Below are positions 20,360 through 29,292 of a stretch of 64,000 nucleotides of DNA, in pieces. Position numbers and translations under genes: made by a program. The stretch covers positions 1 to 64,000 of the forward strand of contig NZ_JGYW01000011.1 of assembly GCF_000741205.1 (NCBI RefSeq), given 5' to 3'. The stretch is from Bifidobacterium gallicum DSM 20093 = LMG 11596. GTDB taxonomy: Bacteria > Actinomycetota > Actinomycetes > Actinomycetales > Bifidobacteriaceae. Position 1 is the stretch's first letter; each line of letters begins with the position of its first letter. Under the pieces are notes generated by a model. That model worked only from the letters and a program-made list of their open reading frames with translations, was not told where the DNA came from and searched no databases.

Positions 20360-20383
20360 CACGTATACGAATGGATTGACAGT

Positions 20384-20426
20384 CTGAAGCGACAGGACGC
20401 CCTATTTCCAGTCGCTTCAGGCTTTC
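20384..20426 (+). terminator. terminator of the GH3 gene
   Basis: CTGAAGCGAC (20384-20393) and GTCGCTTCAG (20411-20420) form a 10-bp stem followed by GCTTTCT. Confidence 0.7.
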
Positions 20427-20460
20427 TGCGGATTACCGGCGCATACATGCAGCAACGATG

Positions 20461-21015
20461 TCAGCCATAAGATACAGCGCTTATGTTGCCATCAAAATAG
20501 ACAAAATCACCATCCGGATAGTTCCATACCGCTTGAAATGTGCTCGGCCGGACAATGCCGTCCTTACCGGCCCCGACTTCCATTGGATTTCTTTGTTCTT
20601 GTCGTCCCAACATAGAAGCTGCCAGCTTTAACATCATTCTATCCAAGAGACCTAATTTTTCATAACAAATTCCGGCTTGCATATAAAAATGCGGGACATG
20701 AACAAGCTCATCAGGAGTCAGGGAATTACGCCACATGCCGTTTACCGTTCGGGTTTGAGAACATGGGGTAGCACCCGTAGCAAATATGACAAAACGCTTT
20801 GCTTTACTAGCAGCAAATAGCTCACGCGCCTTGGGTAAACCATCCACTCGTCCGGCATGAATCCGTGCACCATATACGAACACATCACAACCCTCCAATG
20901 TGGACATATTGACTTTGCGTACGGGAACAATCTCACAGCCCATGTCCCAGGCAACCCATTGCGCATATCGTTGGGTAAAACCTGATTTGCTTTTATATAC
21001 CAATATCATTCCCAT
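20461..21015 (-). CDS. flavodoxin-domain protein
   Basis: The 184-residue protein starts MGMILVYKSKSGFTQRYAQWVAW, matching the flavodoxin phosphate-binding loop (SKSGFTQRYA). It continues with CDVFVYGARIHAGRVDGL and RFVIFATGATPC, giving a flavodoxin-like fold of the HemG/menaquinone-dependent protoporphyrinogen oxidase type. The reaction is unknown. GGAG precedes the ATG at 21015. The gene and the MarR fragment upstream are more AT-rich than the flanking genes, which suggests acquired DNA. The two probably formed a MarR-flavodoxin operon (66-nt gap). Confidence 0.78.
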   Translation of the reverse strand: MGMILVYKSKSGFTQRYAQWVAWDMGCEIVPVRKVNMSTLEGCDVFVYGARIHAGRVDGLPKARELFAASKAKRFVIFATGATPCSQTRTVNGMWRNSLTPDELVHVPHFYMQAGICYEKLGLLDRMMLKLAASMLGRQEQRNPMEVGAGKDGIVRPSTFQAVWNYPDGDFVYFDGNISAVSYG

Positions 21016-21081
21016 GGATACTCCTATAAGTAATAAGTTACGTATCTATCTACAATTGACCTCCGCACTCACAAACAAGGC

Positions 21082-21358
21082 TCATTCGGCTATATCCCCA
21101 CGTTGGAACGCTTTTTCCAAATGTTCGATACCATGCATCATCTTTACCGATAACGCAAAGTATTGCCGTATCTCATCATCGGAAAACTCCCGGAAAACCG
21201 CTTCGTGGACCAATTCACCCTTGCGGCTGTTTTCCCTACTGAATCGCAATCCTTTTTCAGTGAAAGACATGCACACGCTACGCGCGTCATCCGCAGATCG
21301 AAACAGCGTAATGTAACCTTTTTGTTCCAGCGCTCGCGCAATAGCTGATGCCGTCAAG
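21082..21358 (-). pseudogene. MarR-family regulator, C-terminal fragment
   Basis: Reading from about 21358 to the stop at 21082 gives TLTASAIARALEQKGYI, TLFRSADDARSVCMSFTEKG (the MarR wing) and a helical C-terminus ending KAFQRGDIAE. The N-terminal dimerisation helices and first half of the winged helix are missing. The open frame continues upstream only by reading the ABC exporter gene out of phase, so the ATG at 21471 is not a real MarR start. I infer loss of the 5' half by rearrangement. The base composition matches the flavodoxin gene. Confidence 0.75.
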
Positions 21359-22072
21359 GTTGGCGAACAGACGGTTGGCGCGGATGGCAGTGTTCGCATA
21401 ATCGCGGAACGTGCCGTCCATGCGCTGTTGCTCGTAGCGTTCTTTGCCGAATGCGCGGATAACGCGCACACCCGTCATGTTTTCGAGCAGCACGGTGTCG
21501 ATGCGGTCGAGCATGCGTTGCAGCTTGCGATAAAGAGGTGTGGCTGAACGCAGAATGCATGCGCCAACGATCACAATGACGATGATGAATCCGACCGGCC
21601 ACCAGGCCAGCGACACGTTGAGCTGGAATGCGAGGAACAACGCGATGCCGAAAATGAACGGCACCGGCATCATCATGATGATGAAGTTCGTGACCATGAC
21701 CTGAATGATGTTGACGTCATTGAGCGTGCGCGTGGTCATGGACGCTATGCCGAAAGAGCGGAAATCGAACATCGACAGGTCCAATGATTTGCTATACAGC
21801 GCGTCACGCATGGTTTTGGCGATGCGGCTCGAGAATACCGCCGCCAACCAACCGCCCGTGATTGCACAGGATGACGCGATGACGGCGACAACGACCATCT
21901 TCACGCACGTATTGGCCATGGCTTGGAACGTGGCTGTGGTGGCACCTTCATCAATCAGGTCGGCCAAGAATGTGGGGATCAGCAAGGTGGCGACTGATTC
22001 GACAAATGACAGCGCCACAATGATTGCCGCAAGCCACCAGTACGGTCGTGCAAACCGCAGGACCAATCGCAT
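21350..22072 (-). pseudogene. ABC multidrug-type exporter, N-terminal membrane half only
   Basis: The start at 22072 (MRLVLRFARPYWWLAAIIVAL) follows AGAGGAAAGG. About 239 residues match the ABC exporter membrane domain: VESVATLLIPTFLADLIDEG, ALYSKSLDLSMFDFRSFGIASMTTRTLNDVNIIQ, RMLDRIDTVLLENMTGVRVIRAFGKE and FRDYANTAIRANRLFANL. The frame then runs into unrelated DNA (GISYCASAG) and stops at 21287. The whole ATP-binding domain is absent and is not found nearby. The junction with the MarR fragment is around 21350-21360. Such exporters usually work as adjacent heterodimer pairs, and no partner gene is present. Confidence 0.8.
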
Positions 22073-22305
22073 GAACCTTTCCTCTCTGCATAGTCCCCAG
22101 GAAAAACTCACGGCATGTGCTCGGCAATCAGGGCGTGCGGGCATAGGTCAACCGCAATCTAGGTCTTGTCACTTGGGTTCCTTGGAGGATTACTCTTCAC
22201 TCATGGGCCAGTGTAGTTTCCATAAACGTGGCCGCCTTCGCGATGTGTGCCTATGGGCGGTCAAGTCCCGCATATTGGTTGCATTGTCCCTCGCTACACA
22301 TGGCA

Positions 22306-22335
22306 AAGGGGATGCGCATGTATGCGCATCCCCTT
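22306..22335 (-). terminator. distal hairpin after the NDT-like gene
   Basis: AAGGGGATGCGCAT and ATGCGCATCCCCTT form a 14-bp stem with a 2-nt centre. It is the second of two hairpins downstream of the minus-strand gene ending at 22425. Confidence 0.5.
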
Positions 22336-22346
22336 GAACGGATCGT

Positions 22347-22377
22347 TGCCATTGGCAATACTTGATTGCCAATGGCA
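22347..22377 (-). terminator. proximal hairpin after the NDT-like gene
   Basis: TGCCATTGGCAAT (22347-22359) pairs with ATTGCCAATGGCA (22365-22377). It lies about 50 nt past the stop of the minus-strand gene. Confidence 0.6.
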
Positions 22378-22424
22378 TGCATGTGGGAACCGGTCAGCGG
22401 TTGCCTACAACCAGTACCAGTAAA

Positions 22425-22889
22425 TCAGTATTCGTCAATCTGCACGGCGGCGGTTTCACCCGAATCGAGCAACGCCTCGAGGTCAGCCGGGCCGGTCAGC
22501 ACGGCTTTGGCACCGCGCGAAATCATCAGGTTCATCTTGTCGCCCGGCATGATGCCTTCGGCATAGACATAAATCGGCTTGCCCAGCGCATAGGCATAGC
22601 CCATGTCGAACAGGGTGCCCGGGTCCTGGTCCACCACGTTGACGATGACAATACGTGACTGGCGGATACCTTCAAGATTTTTGTCGAAGCATCCTTGCAC
22701 ACCGTCTTGTGCAATATTGGAACGGAAGCGTGGCATGAATGTGCTCTTATGGCGGTCATGCAGCACACGCTCCAACCGTTCCATGCTCTTCATCTGGTCG
22801 TCGGTAAAGAAAGGACCTGCCACATAATAGTCATAAATTGGTTCGGAAGACCGGAAATCAATCGTTTCCTCAATATGTAATTCACTCAT
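22425..22889 (-). CDS. nucleoside 2-deoxyribosyltransferase-like protein
   Basis: The 154-residue protein has the NDT-family pattern: DYYVAGPFFTDDQ near the start, SRIVIVNVVDQDPGTLFDMGYAYALGKPIYVY (with the conserved D-x-G-T-x-F-E/D-x-G region), and a tail similar to other members. Family enzymes exchange or hydrolyse bases of deoxynucleosides. I infer a purine or pyrimidine salvage role. The start at 22889 (MSELHIEETIDF) begins just before the domain but has a weak ribosome-binding site; an earlier in-frame ATG at 23009 would add 40 unrelated residues. Confidence 0.8.
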   Translation of the reverse strand: MSELHIEETIDFRSSEPIYDYYVAGPFFTDDQMKSMERLERVLHDRHKSTFMPRFRSNIAQDGVQGCFDKNLEGIRQSRIVIVNVVDQDPGTLFDMGYAYALGKPIYVYAEGIMPGDKMNLMISRGAKAVLTGPADLEALLDSGETAAVQIDEY

Positions 22890-23038
22890 GCTTGCATTGA
22901 ATCGCAGTTGACTGAGGGGAATCTGATTATGCCATCGGTAAAACAGCCGGGCGAGCCGCATCACCTCAGCGCCAAGATAAGCCACAGCACCTAGCATATG
23001 AATCCGCATATTCTCGCATCGTACGAAGGACCCGCATC

Positions 23039-24562
23039 ATGACGAGCAACGCATCGACCTGCCACACTTCTTCCCTCGGTTCGCCCACATCATCCTCATG
23101 CTCTGCCACTTCACCAACCGAGCGTCCTGCTGAATCACAACCACCTGCCCCGATACGCATCGAACATGATTGCATTGGCGAACTTGCGATTCCGGCGAAT
23201 GTCTATTGGGGTATTCATACGCAACGCGCGATTGAGAACTTCACGGTCAGCGGCATCCATGAATCGGATCATGAATGCCTCGTGCATTCCTACGCGGTAG
23301 TCAAACACGCCTGCGCATTGGCGAACCAGCGTCTGGGATTGCTTGACCCTGTGAAAGCCGATTACATTGTGCAAGCGTGCGAGCGCATTGAGCAGGGTGA
23401 ATTCCTTGACCAATTCCCCGTGGACGTGTTGCAAGGTGGCGCCGGCACAAGCATGAACATGAACATGAACGAGGTCATTGCGAATGTGGCGCTTGCCTTG
23501 GCGGGCCATCCGCTTGGCGACTACGCCTATATTCATCCCAATGATGACGTCAACATGTCGCAGTCGACGAACGACACGTTCCCCGCTGCCAGCAAACTCG
23601 CTATTGCCAACGGGTTGACGCCGTTGCGCCGCAGTTGTGAGGATTTGCGTCGAGCGTTGCATGCGTTGGCGGATAAGCATCGTGATGATGTCAAACTCGG
23701 CCGCACACAATTGCAAGACGCCGTGCCAATGACGTACGGCCAGGAACTGCATGCGTTTGCGACATTTCTTAAACTCGACATGCAGGCGATGGACACGTTG
23801 CTGCCACAGTTGTGCAGCCTCAATCTTGGTGCGACGGCCATCGGCACGGGCATTTGCGCCGACCCGCGATTCCGTGACCTTGCCCAGCAGGAAGTGGCAT
23901 CGCTGACGGGATTGCCGGTCAGGCCCGCGCATGATCCGATTGCCTCGATGACCGACATGAGCGCCTATATTGCGGCGTCTGCCACGTTGAAAAACCTGGC
24001 TGTGCATTTGAAAAAAGCGGCGGACGATTTGCGGTTGCTCAATTCTGGGCCTCGCGCCGGTTTTGAGGATTTGCGGCTTCCCGCGCGCCAAGCCGGTTCG
24101 TCGATCATGCCGGCCAAAGTCAACCCTGTGATTCCCGAATGCGTGGACCAATGCTGCTTCATGGTGTTCGGCATGGATGTGACCGTGAACTGGGCCTGTG
24201 CTGAAGGGCAATTGCAGCTCAATGCGTTCGACCCCGTGATTATCCATGAGATTTTGACCGGCATGACGTTGCTGATCAACGCGATGGACATGTTCCGTAC
24301 CAAGTGCATTGCCGGCATTGAGATCAATGCGGCTGTCGGCAAACTGTATGCTGAACAGTCCCCGTCATTGGCCGCGGTGCTCAATCAGCGCATCGGTTAT
24401 GAGCAGGCGTCGGCCATCGCCTTACAAGCCGAGCAGACCAATCAGACGATTCGACAGGTGGCCGGCGAGCGCACCGACATTCCAGCATCCGAACTTGACT
24501 CGATGCTCGACGTGGTCAAATTGTCTCGTACATTGCATCAAACCTGCCGTGAACAGCAATGA
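23039..24562 (+). CDS. aspA: aspartate ammonia-lyase
   Basis: The 507-residue protein belongs to the fumarase/aspartase superfamily: RIEHDCIGELAIPANVYWGIHTQRAIENF, GGAGTSMNMNMNEVIANVAL, HPNDDVNMSQSTNDTFPAA, GRTQLQDAVPMTYGQE and the signature loop GSSIMPAKVNPVIPE. TSMNMNMNEVIAN and the NVYWG start favour aspartase over fumarase. It converts aspartate to fumarate and ammonia. The first 40 residues are a Ser/Thr/Pro-rich tail not usual in the family. GAAGGA lies 9 nt before the ATG at 23039. Confidence 0.9.
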   Translation: MTSNASTCHTSSLGSPTSSSCSATSPTERPAESQPPAPIRIEHDCIGELAIPANVYWGIHTQRAIENFTVSGIHESDHECLVHSYAVVKHACALANQRLGLLDPVKADYIVQACERIEQGEFLDQFPVDVLQGGAGTSMNMNMNEVIANVALALAGHPLGDYAYIHPNDDVNMSQSTNDTFPAASKLAIANGLTPLRRSCEDLRRALHALADKHRDDVKLGRTQLQDAVPMTYGQELHAFATFLKLDMQAMDTLLPQLCSLNLGATAIGTGICADPRFRDLAQQEVASLTGLPVRPAHDPIASMTDMSAYIAASATLKNLAVHLKKAADDLRLLNSGPRAGFEDLRLPARQAGSSIMPAKVNPVIPECVDQCCFMVFGMDVTVNWACAEGQLQLNAFDPVIIHEILTGMTLLINAMDMFRTKCIAGIEINAAVGKLYAEQSPSLAAVLNQRIGYEQASAIALQAEQTNQTIRQVAGERTDIPASELDSMLDVVKLSRTLHQTCREQQ

Positions 24563-24693
24563 TTGCAACGATTGTCGAGCGCCCCAACCCTCAGGCAATA
24601 CTGCAGTGAATCCCGCCGTCAACACGCCCGTAGTTTTCAATATATGGTCATGGGGTATTGACTGGCGGCGTGATTCCTATCACAATCACGATT

Positions 24694-24996
24694 ATGAGCA
24701 CTGCACAATTCCGTCCCACACCAGGACGCACTGCGAGCGGCCGCACGCCGGACGGCCAGCCGTTGACGATTCGCAACTGTCCGTTGCATGTGGATGCCAC
24801 GATTACGGGTATCCGTTTGGATGCGAGGCATCGTTTCCGCATGCTCGAGTTGGGGTTGCGTGTCGGTACCACGGTGCGTGTGACGCAACGGTCCAATGCG
24901 GGCGGCCGCGTGGTGGCTCGCGGTGCTGAACGCATCGCGTTGGATGGCGCCACGGCCAATAGCATCATGCTTGATCTGGCGGTAGCCAACGCCTGA
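24694..24996 (+). CDS. feoA: FeoA-domain protein
   Basis: About 100 residues carry the SH3-like FeoA pattern: PLTIRNCPLHVDATITGIRLDARHRFRMLELGLRVGTTVRVTQRSNAGGRVVARGAERIALDGATANSIML is its body (quoted here only to name its parts: the RMLELGLRVGT core and the ERIALD strand). FeoA supports FeoB in Fe(II) uptake. ATG at 24694 is the most natural start, although no clear ribosome-binding site precedes it. In-frame TTG (24658) and GTG (24670) are alternatives. The FeoB gene begins 58 nt downstream. Confidence 0.83.
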   Translation: MSTAQFRPTPGRTASGRTPDGQPLTIRNCPLHVDATITGIRLDARHRFRMLELGLRVGTTVRVTQRSNAGGRVVARGAERIALDGATANSIMLDLAVANA

Positions 24997-25054
24997 CTCG
25001 GCGGCATTGTATTACCATTCCCTCCTCCCCCGTTTTATTTCAAGGTTCTTTTTC

Positions 25055-27235
25055 ATGGCACGCTCCCCCCAGTCCGATATCAACCGGTCTGATACCATCC
25101 GGTCCGACACCAATCAACCAGCCGCAGACTCCAACTCCACCAGCTGCGAACACACGGCCCACATGCAAGCCGATGCCCATGGTGGACACGGCCATCGCCG
25201 CGGTTTGGCCGCATTGCTGCCCGAACGCCAGCATCATGGTGCAGACCGGCCGCAAGACCACAATCACAACCACGATTACGACCATCATGGTGCGGCCGAT
25301 GGCGCTACAGCGGTACATCATCGTCGCGTCGTGTTCATTGGCAATCCCAATGTGGGCAAATCCAGCATGTTCAATAGCCTGCTGGGTGCCAAAGCCCGTG
25401 TGATGAACGCTCCAGGCACCACCGTGCTGCTCGAACGCGGCTCATACCGTTATGGTGACGAAACCTGGAACCTTGTCGATACTCCTGGCACGTATTCACT
25501 GTTGCCGCTGTCCCCGGATGAAGAGGTCGCCTCGCAGGCGGCCATGGGTACTGACGGCCAGCCGCAGCCCGACTTGATTGTCGCCGCTTTGGATGCGACC
25601 AATATTGCGCGTTCACTGTATTTTTTAGCAATGGTGCTCGAGTTGGGCCGTCCTACTGTGGTCGCGTTGACGATGAATGATTTGGCGCGACGCAACAATG
25701 TGGGGCTTGATCCTGCCGAATTGTCGGCCACATTGGGCGGTGTGCCCGTGGTGGAAGTGGATGGCCGCACTGGCAAGGGCGCCTCGACGCTGATGGAAAC
25801 GATCGCGGCCAGTTTCCACGGCACTCCGATGCCACGCGGTTTGCATGCCATCGACACGCACAGCGTGGACGTGGCCTCCTGGGTGGAAGATAACGCCGAT
25901 GCGCGCTTTGAATGGGCCGCGCACGTGCTCGAACACCTCAATTTGGAAAGCCGCGCACGCATCACGCGTTCCGACCGCATCGACCGTGTGCTGCTCAACC
26001 CCGTGTTCGGCATACTCGCATTTCTCGCGGTCATGTTCATTGTGTTCCAAGCCACGACTTGGCTTGCCGGTCCGATGCAAGACTGGATTGACGGCAGCGT
26101 GCGCGAATGGTGCGAAGCGGGCATCAATACGGTGTTCAGCTGGTTTGGCCCCAACGCCACCGACTCCTGGTTCCATGGCCTGATTGTCGATGGCATTCTC
26201 GATGGCTGCATCACGGTGCTCACGTTCCTGCCGCCGATGGGCATCATGTTCATCATGCTGAGCCTGCTCGAAGATTCCGGCTATTTGGCACGCGCCGCGT
26301 TCGTCATGGACAAGGCGATGCGCGCCATGCATTTGGACGGACGCGCGTTCCTGCCGATTGTGATCGGTTTCGGCTGCAACCTTCCCGCCTTGGCGGCCAC
26401 ACGTACGCTGCCTGATTCCCGTCAACGCGTGCTTGTCGGCATGCTCGTGCCGTTCTCGAGTTGCACGGCGCGCCTATCTGTTTATCTCGTGTTGGCCTAC
26501 GCGTTTTTCCGTGATCAGGCTGGTCTCGTCGTGTTCCTGATGTACGTATGCTCGGTGCTGCTGATTTTGGGTGTGGGCATTTTGCTACGTCAAGTCAAGT
26601 TCCGCGATTTGCAGAGCGAACCGTTCGCGATGAGCCTGCCGCCTTACCAGGTGCCACGGTTGGTGACGTTGGTTCGTCCCGTGCTCGTCAAACTCTGGGA
26701 TTTCATCAAGGGCGCGTCCTCGATCATCATCACAATGATCGCGTTCATGTGGCTGCTGCAAAGCATTCCGGCCACGGCCAACGCCGGTTCATTCGGCCAT
26801 GTGGATGATGTGCACCAGTCCGTCTATGGCGTCGTGGCCGATACGGTCGCTCCCGTGTTCGCTCCGGCCGGGTTCGATGATTGGCATGCTTCGGCCGCGT
26901 TGATGACAGGTTTTGTGGCCAAGGAAGTAGTTGTCGGTTCGCTCGGCCAATCCTATGCGATTAATTCGGGCAATGAGGACGAGCAGCAGCAAGGTGAAGG
27001 CACGTTGGGTGAAGCCATTCGCCATTCATTCGATGAATCCTCGGGTGGGCACGGCCGGGCCGCCGCCGTGGCTTTCCTGCTGTTCACGCTCGCATACACG
27101 CCTTGTTTGGCCACGGTCGCCGAACTCAAACGTCAGTTCGGTCGCAAAATTGCTTGGCAGACCGTGGGGCTCGGGTTGGTGACGGCCTATATCCTCGCCG
27201 TGCTCGCGTTCCAAACGTTACGGTGGGTGCTGTAA
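25055..27235 (+). CDS. feoB: ferrous iron transporter FeoB with a His-rich N-terminal tail
   Basis: The 726-residue protein has a GTPase domain from residue 96 (G1 GNPNVGKSS, G2 in PGTTV, G3 DTPGTYSL) and about ten TM segments in the FeoB C and Gate regions (FLPPMGIMFIMLSLLEDSGYLARAAFVMD, IGFGCNLPALAATRTL, FSSCTARLSVYLVLA). It moves Fe(II) across the membrane. The first 90 residues precede the GTPase and are unusual: they hold about 18 His (for example HGGHGHRR and HNHNHDYDHHG), suggesting metal binding. The start at 25055 excludes a hydrophobic upstream extension to 25007. The next gene starts directly at the stop. Confidence 0.94.
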   Translation: MARSPQSDINRSDTIRSDTNQPAADSNSTSCEHTAHMQADAHGGHGHRRGLAALLPERQHHGADRPQDHNHNHDYDHHGAADGATAVHHRRVVFIGNPNVGKSSMFNSLLGAKARVMNAPGTTVLLERGSYRYGDETWNLVDTPGTYSLLPLSPDEEVASQAAMGTDGQPQPDLIVAALDATNIARSLYFLAMVLELGRPTVVALTMNDLARRNNVGLDPAELSATLGGVPVVEVDGRTGKGASTLMETIAASFHGTPMPRGLHAIDTHSVDVASWVEDNADARFEWAAHVLEHLNLESRARITRSDRIDRVLLNPVFGILAFLAVMFIVFQATTWLAGPMQDWIDGSVREWCEAGINTVFSWFGPNATDSWFHGLIVDGILDGCITVLTFLPPMGIMFIMLSLLEDSGYLARAAFVMDKAMRAMHLDGRAFLPIVIGFGCNLPALAATRTLPDSRQRVLVGMLVPFSSCTARLSVYLVLAYAFFRDQAGLVVFLMYVCSVLLILGVGILLRQVKFRDLQSEPFAMSLPPYQVPRLVTLVRPVLVKLWDFIKGASSIIITMIAFMWLLQSIPATANAGSFGHVDDVHQSVYGVVADTVAPVFAPAGFDDWHASAALMTGFVAKEVVVGSLGQSYAINSGNEDEQQQGEGTLGEAIRHSFDESSGGHGRAAAVAFLLFTLAYTPCLATVAELKRQFGRKIAWQTVGLGLVTAYILAVLAFQTLRWVL

Positions 27236-27613
27236 ATGACCAATGATTTCCGACGCACCACGCGTGGGGCTACGGGCACGGTACAGTCGGCGCCACAGGA
27301 ATCAACATCCTCACCAAATATTGTGGCCGCCGTCACGCAAGCGTTGCAGCGTGGCGTGACGGTGGCCCAAGTGGCAGAACAATACCGTCTGCCCAAAGCG
27401 TTCATCGAACAAATCGTCGAGCATGAACGCGCGCTCGGCAAGCTGACGATTGTTGAACTGAATGCGGCATGCGGGTCGAGTTGCGTGCCTGATCCCGAGT
27501 CCGTGGTGTGCGCGTCGTGCCCGTTGGCGTCAACGGGCGGTATCAAACGACGCAACCTGGCGAAAACAGCGTTCCGGCGTCTTGCACAACGAGTCCAGCT
27601 GCGGCACAGCTAA
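27236..27613 (+). CDS. FeoC-like small HTH/cysteine protein
   Basis: ATG at 27236 directly follows the feoB TAA, so translation is probably coupled. The 125-residue protein has a helix-turn-helix-like stretch (GVTVAQVAEQYRLPKAFIEQIVEHERALGKL, residues 40-70) followed by four cysteines, C79-x3-C83-x8-C92-x2-C95, and a basic C-terminus. This layout (winged helix plus Cys cluster) resembles FeoC and FeoC-like proteins, which bind an iron-sulfur cluster and regulate FeoB. The assignment rests on position and Cys pattern, not on clear sequence identity. Confidence 0.6.
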   Translation: MTNDFRRTTRGATGTVQSAPQESTSSPNIVAAVTQALQRGVTVAQVAEQYRLPKAFIEQIVEHERALGKLTIVELNAACGSSCVPDPESVVCASCPLASTGGIKRRNLAKTAFRRLAQRVQLRHS

Positions 27614-27686
27614 CACCCGTGCCGCAGTCGTGAACAATCCAGCTCACAGAGGGACGGTCGCTCAGCGAACGGCGAATTATGGGCAT

Positions 27687-27702
27687 TACACTAGAACCCA
27701 TG
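27687..27702 (+). promoter_or_regulatory. possible leaderless start of zwf
   Basis: TACACT (27687-27692) is followed by 7 bases and then the ATG at 27700, which would place the start codon at about +1. The -35 region is poor. No ribosome-binding site precedes either 27679 or 27700. Confidence 0.35.
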
Positions 27703-29292
27703 ACAACAACTACGAACACCGCCGACGCGACACAGAACGCATCGGAGCCGAAGGACACGCCTGAACGTGAGTGGACGAACCCGTTGCGCGACCCGCGCGA
27801 CCTTCGTCTGCCACGCATCGCAGGGCCGTGCTCCATTGTTATTTTCGGCGTGACCGGAGATTTGTCACGCAAAAAACTGCTGCCAGCCATCTATGACCTG
27901 GCCAACCGCGGCCTGCTGCCACCGAGCTTCGGATTGACGGGCTTCGCCCGCCGTGACTGGAGTGAAGACGAGTTTCGTGAGTTCGTCAAGAAGAACGTGC
28001 AGGAACATTGCCGCACGCACTTCAGTGAGGACACGTGGACCCAACTGGCCGAGGGCATTCGTTTTGTACGCGGCACGTTTGAAGACGCCGACGCGTTCGA
28101 ACGACTGTCCGACACGGTGGCCGAACTCGACCGTGACCGCGGCACACGCGGCAACCATGCGTTCTACATGTCGGTGCCGCCACGCGACTTCCCTCTCGTA
28201 GCCAAGCAGCTGTCCAATTGCGGACTGGCGAAATCCGATAGTGACGCGTGGCGACGTGTCATCATTGAAAAACCATTCGGACACGACTTGGAAAGCGCCA
28301 AACGTCTCGACACCGTGATTTCTGAAGTGTTCGACGAGGATTCCGTGTTCCGCATCGACCATTACCTCGGCAAGGAAACCGTACAGAACCTGCTCGCGTT
28401 ACGATTCGCGAACACGATGTATGAGCCGATTTGGAACGCGAACTATGTCGACCATGTGCAAATCACAATGGCCGAAGACATCGGCGTGGCCGGACGCGCC
28501 GGATACTATGACGGCATTGGCGCGGCCCGTGACGTAATCCAGAACCATTTGCTGCAGCTCATGGCCCTGACGGCGATGGAAGAGCCGCTCTCGTTCAAAG
28601 CCTGTGATCTGACAGCGGAAAAAACCAAAGTGCTCTCGGCAGTCAAACTACCCAAGGATTTGGGAGCGCACACGGCGCGCGGCCAATACGCGGCCGGATG
28701 GCAAGGCTCGCACGAAGTGGTGGGCTATCTCGAAGAACAAGGCATCGACCCGGACTCGACGACGGAAACCTACGCGGCGATCCGCTTGGACGTGGACACG
28801 CGACGCTGGGCCGGCGTGCCGTTCTATTTGCGTACGGGTAAACGCTTGGGACGCCGCGTCACCGAAATCGCCGTCGTGTTCAAACGGGCTCCCCATCTGC
28901 CATTCGATTCAACAGCCACGCAGGAACTCGGCAAGAACGCACTCGTGATCCGCGTGCAGCCGTATGAAGGCATCACGCTGCGGTTCGGATCGAAAGTGCC
29001 AGGCGGCACTTCGATGGAGGTGCGTGACGTGTCGATGGATTTCAACTATGGCAGTTCCTTCACGGAAAGCTCGCCGGAAGCTTACGAACGTCTGATTCTC
29101 GACGTGCTGTTGGGCGACCCGCCGCTGTTCCCGACGACGCGGGAAGTGGACTTGTCGTGGAAAATCCTTGACCCGATTGAAGAGTTCTGGTCCACGCTGG
29201 GCCAGCCCGAACCGTATCGTGCCGGCACTTGGGGTCCGGCACAAGCCGCTGAAATGTTGGCCCGCGACGGACACCGCTGGAGGAAGCCGTGA
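27700..29292 (+). CDS. zwf: glucose-6-phosphate 1-dehydrogenase
   Basis: The 530-residue enzyme oxidises glucose-6-phosphate to 6-phosphogluconolactone with NADP+. Signatures are FGVTGDLSRKKLLPAIYDL (nucleotide-binding), VIIEKPFGHDLESAK, the active site RIDHYLGKE, and FYLRTGKRL. The first 35 residues are a Thr/Asp-rich tail. An ATG seven codons earlier (27679) is in frame. It overlaps opcA by four bases and heads the zwf-opcA-pgl run, with gnd convergent downstream. Bifidobacteria use the fructose-6-phosphate shunt for catabolism, so this branch probably supplies NADPH and pentoses. Confidence 0.97.
   Translation: MTTTTNTADATQNASEPKDTPEREWTNPLRDPRDLRLPRIAGPCSIVIFGVTGDLSRKKLLPAIYDLANRGLLPPSFGLTGFARRDWSEDEFREFVKKNVQEHCRTHFSEDTWTQLAEGIRFVRGTFEDADAFERLSDTVAELDRDRGTRGNHAFYMSVPPRDFPLVAKQLSNCGLAKSDSDAWRRVIIEKPFGHDLESAKRLDTVISEVFDEDSVFRIDHYLGKETVQNLLALRFANTMYEPIWNANYVDHVQITMAEDIGVAGRAGYYDGIGAARDVIQNHLLQLMALTAMEEPLSFKACDLTAEKTKVLSAVKLPKDLGAHTARGQYAAGWQGSHEVVGYLEEQGIDPDSTTETYAAIRLDVDTRRWAGVPFYLRTGKRLGRRVTEIAVVFKRAPHLPFDSTATQELGKNALVIRVQPYEGITLRFGSKVPGGTSMEVRDVSMDFNYGSSFTESSPEAYERLILDVLLGDPPLFPTTREVDLSWKILDPIEEFWSTLGQPEPYRAGTWGPAQAAEMLARDGHRWRKP

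Larger units (their letters stand above)
22073..22424. other. gap between the broken ABC gene and the NDT-like gene
   Basis: These 352 bases hold no credible gene. They contain two strong inverted repeats, listed separately, and presumably the promoter of the broken exporter. Short open frames here lack ribosome-binding sites. Confidence 0.6.

Noticed and set aside
21358-21471. MarR gene starting at 21471
   Set aside because: The first 37 codons are the exporter gene read out of frame; they do not encode MarR sequence.
22306-22377. Two adjacent inverted repeats as IS ends
   Set aside because: They lie directly after a minus-strand gene and look like a double terminator; no transposase or target duplication is seen.
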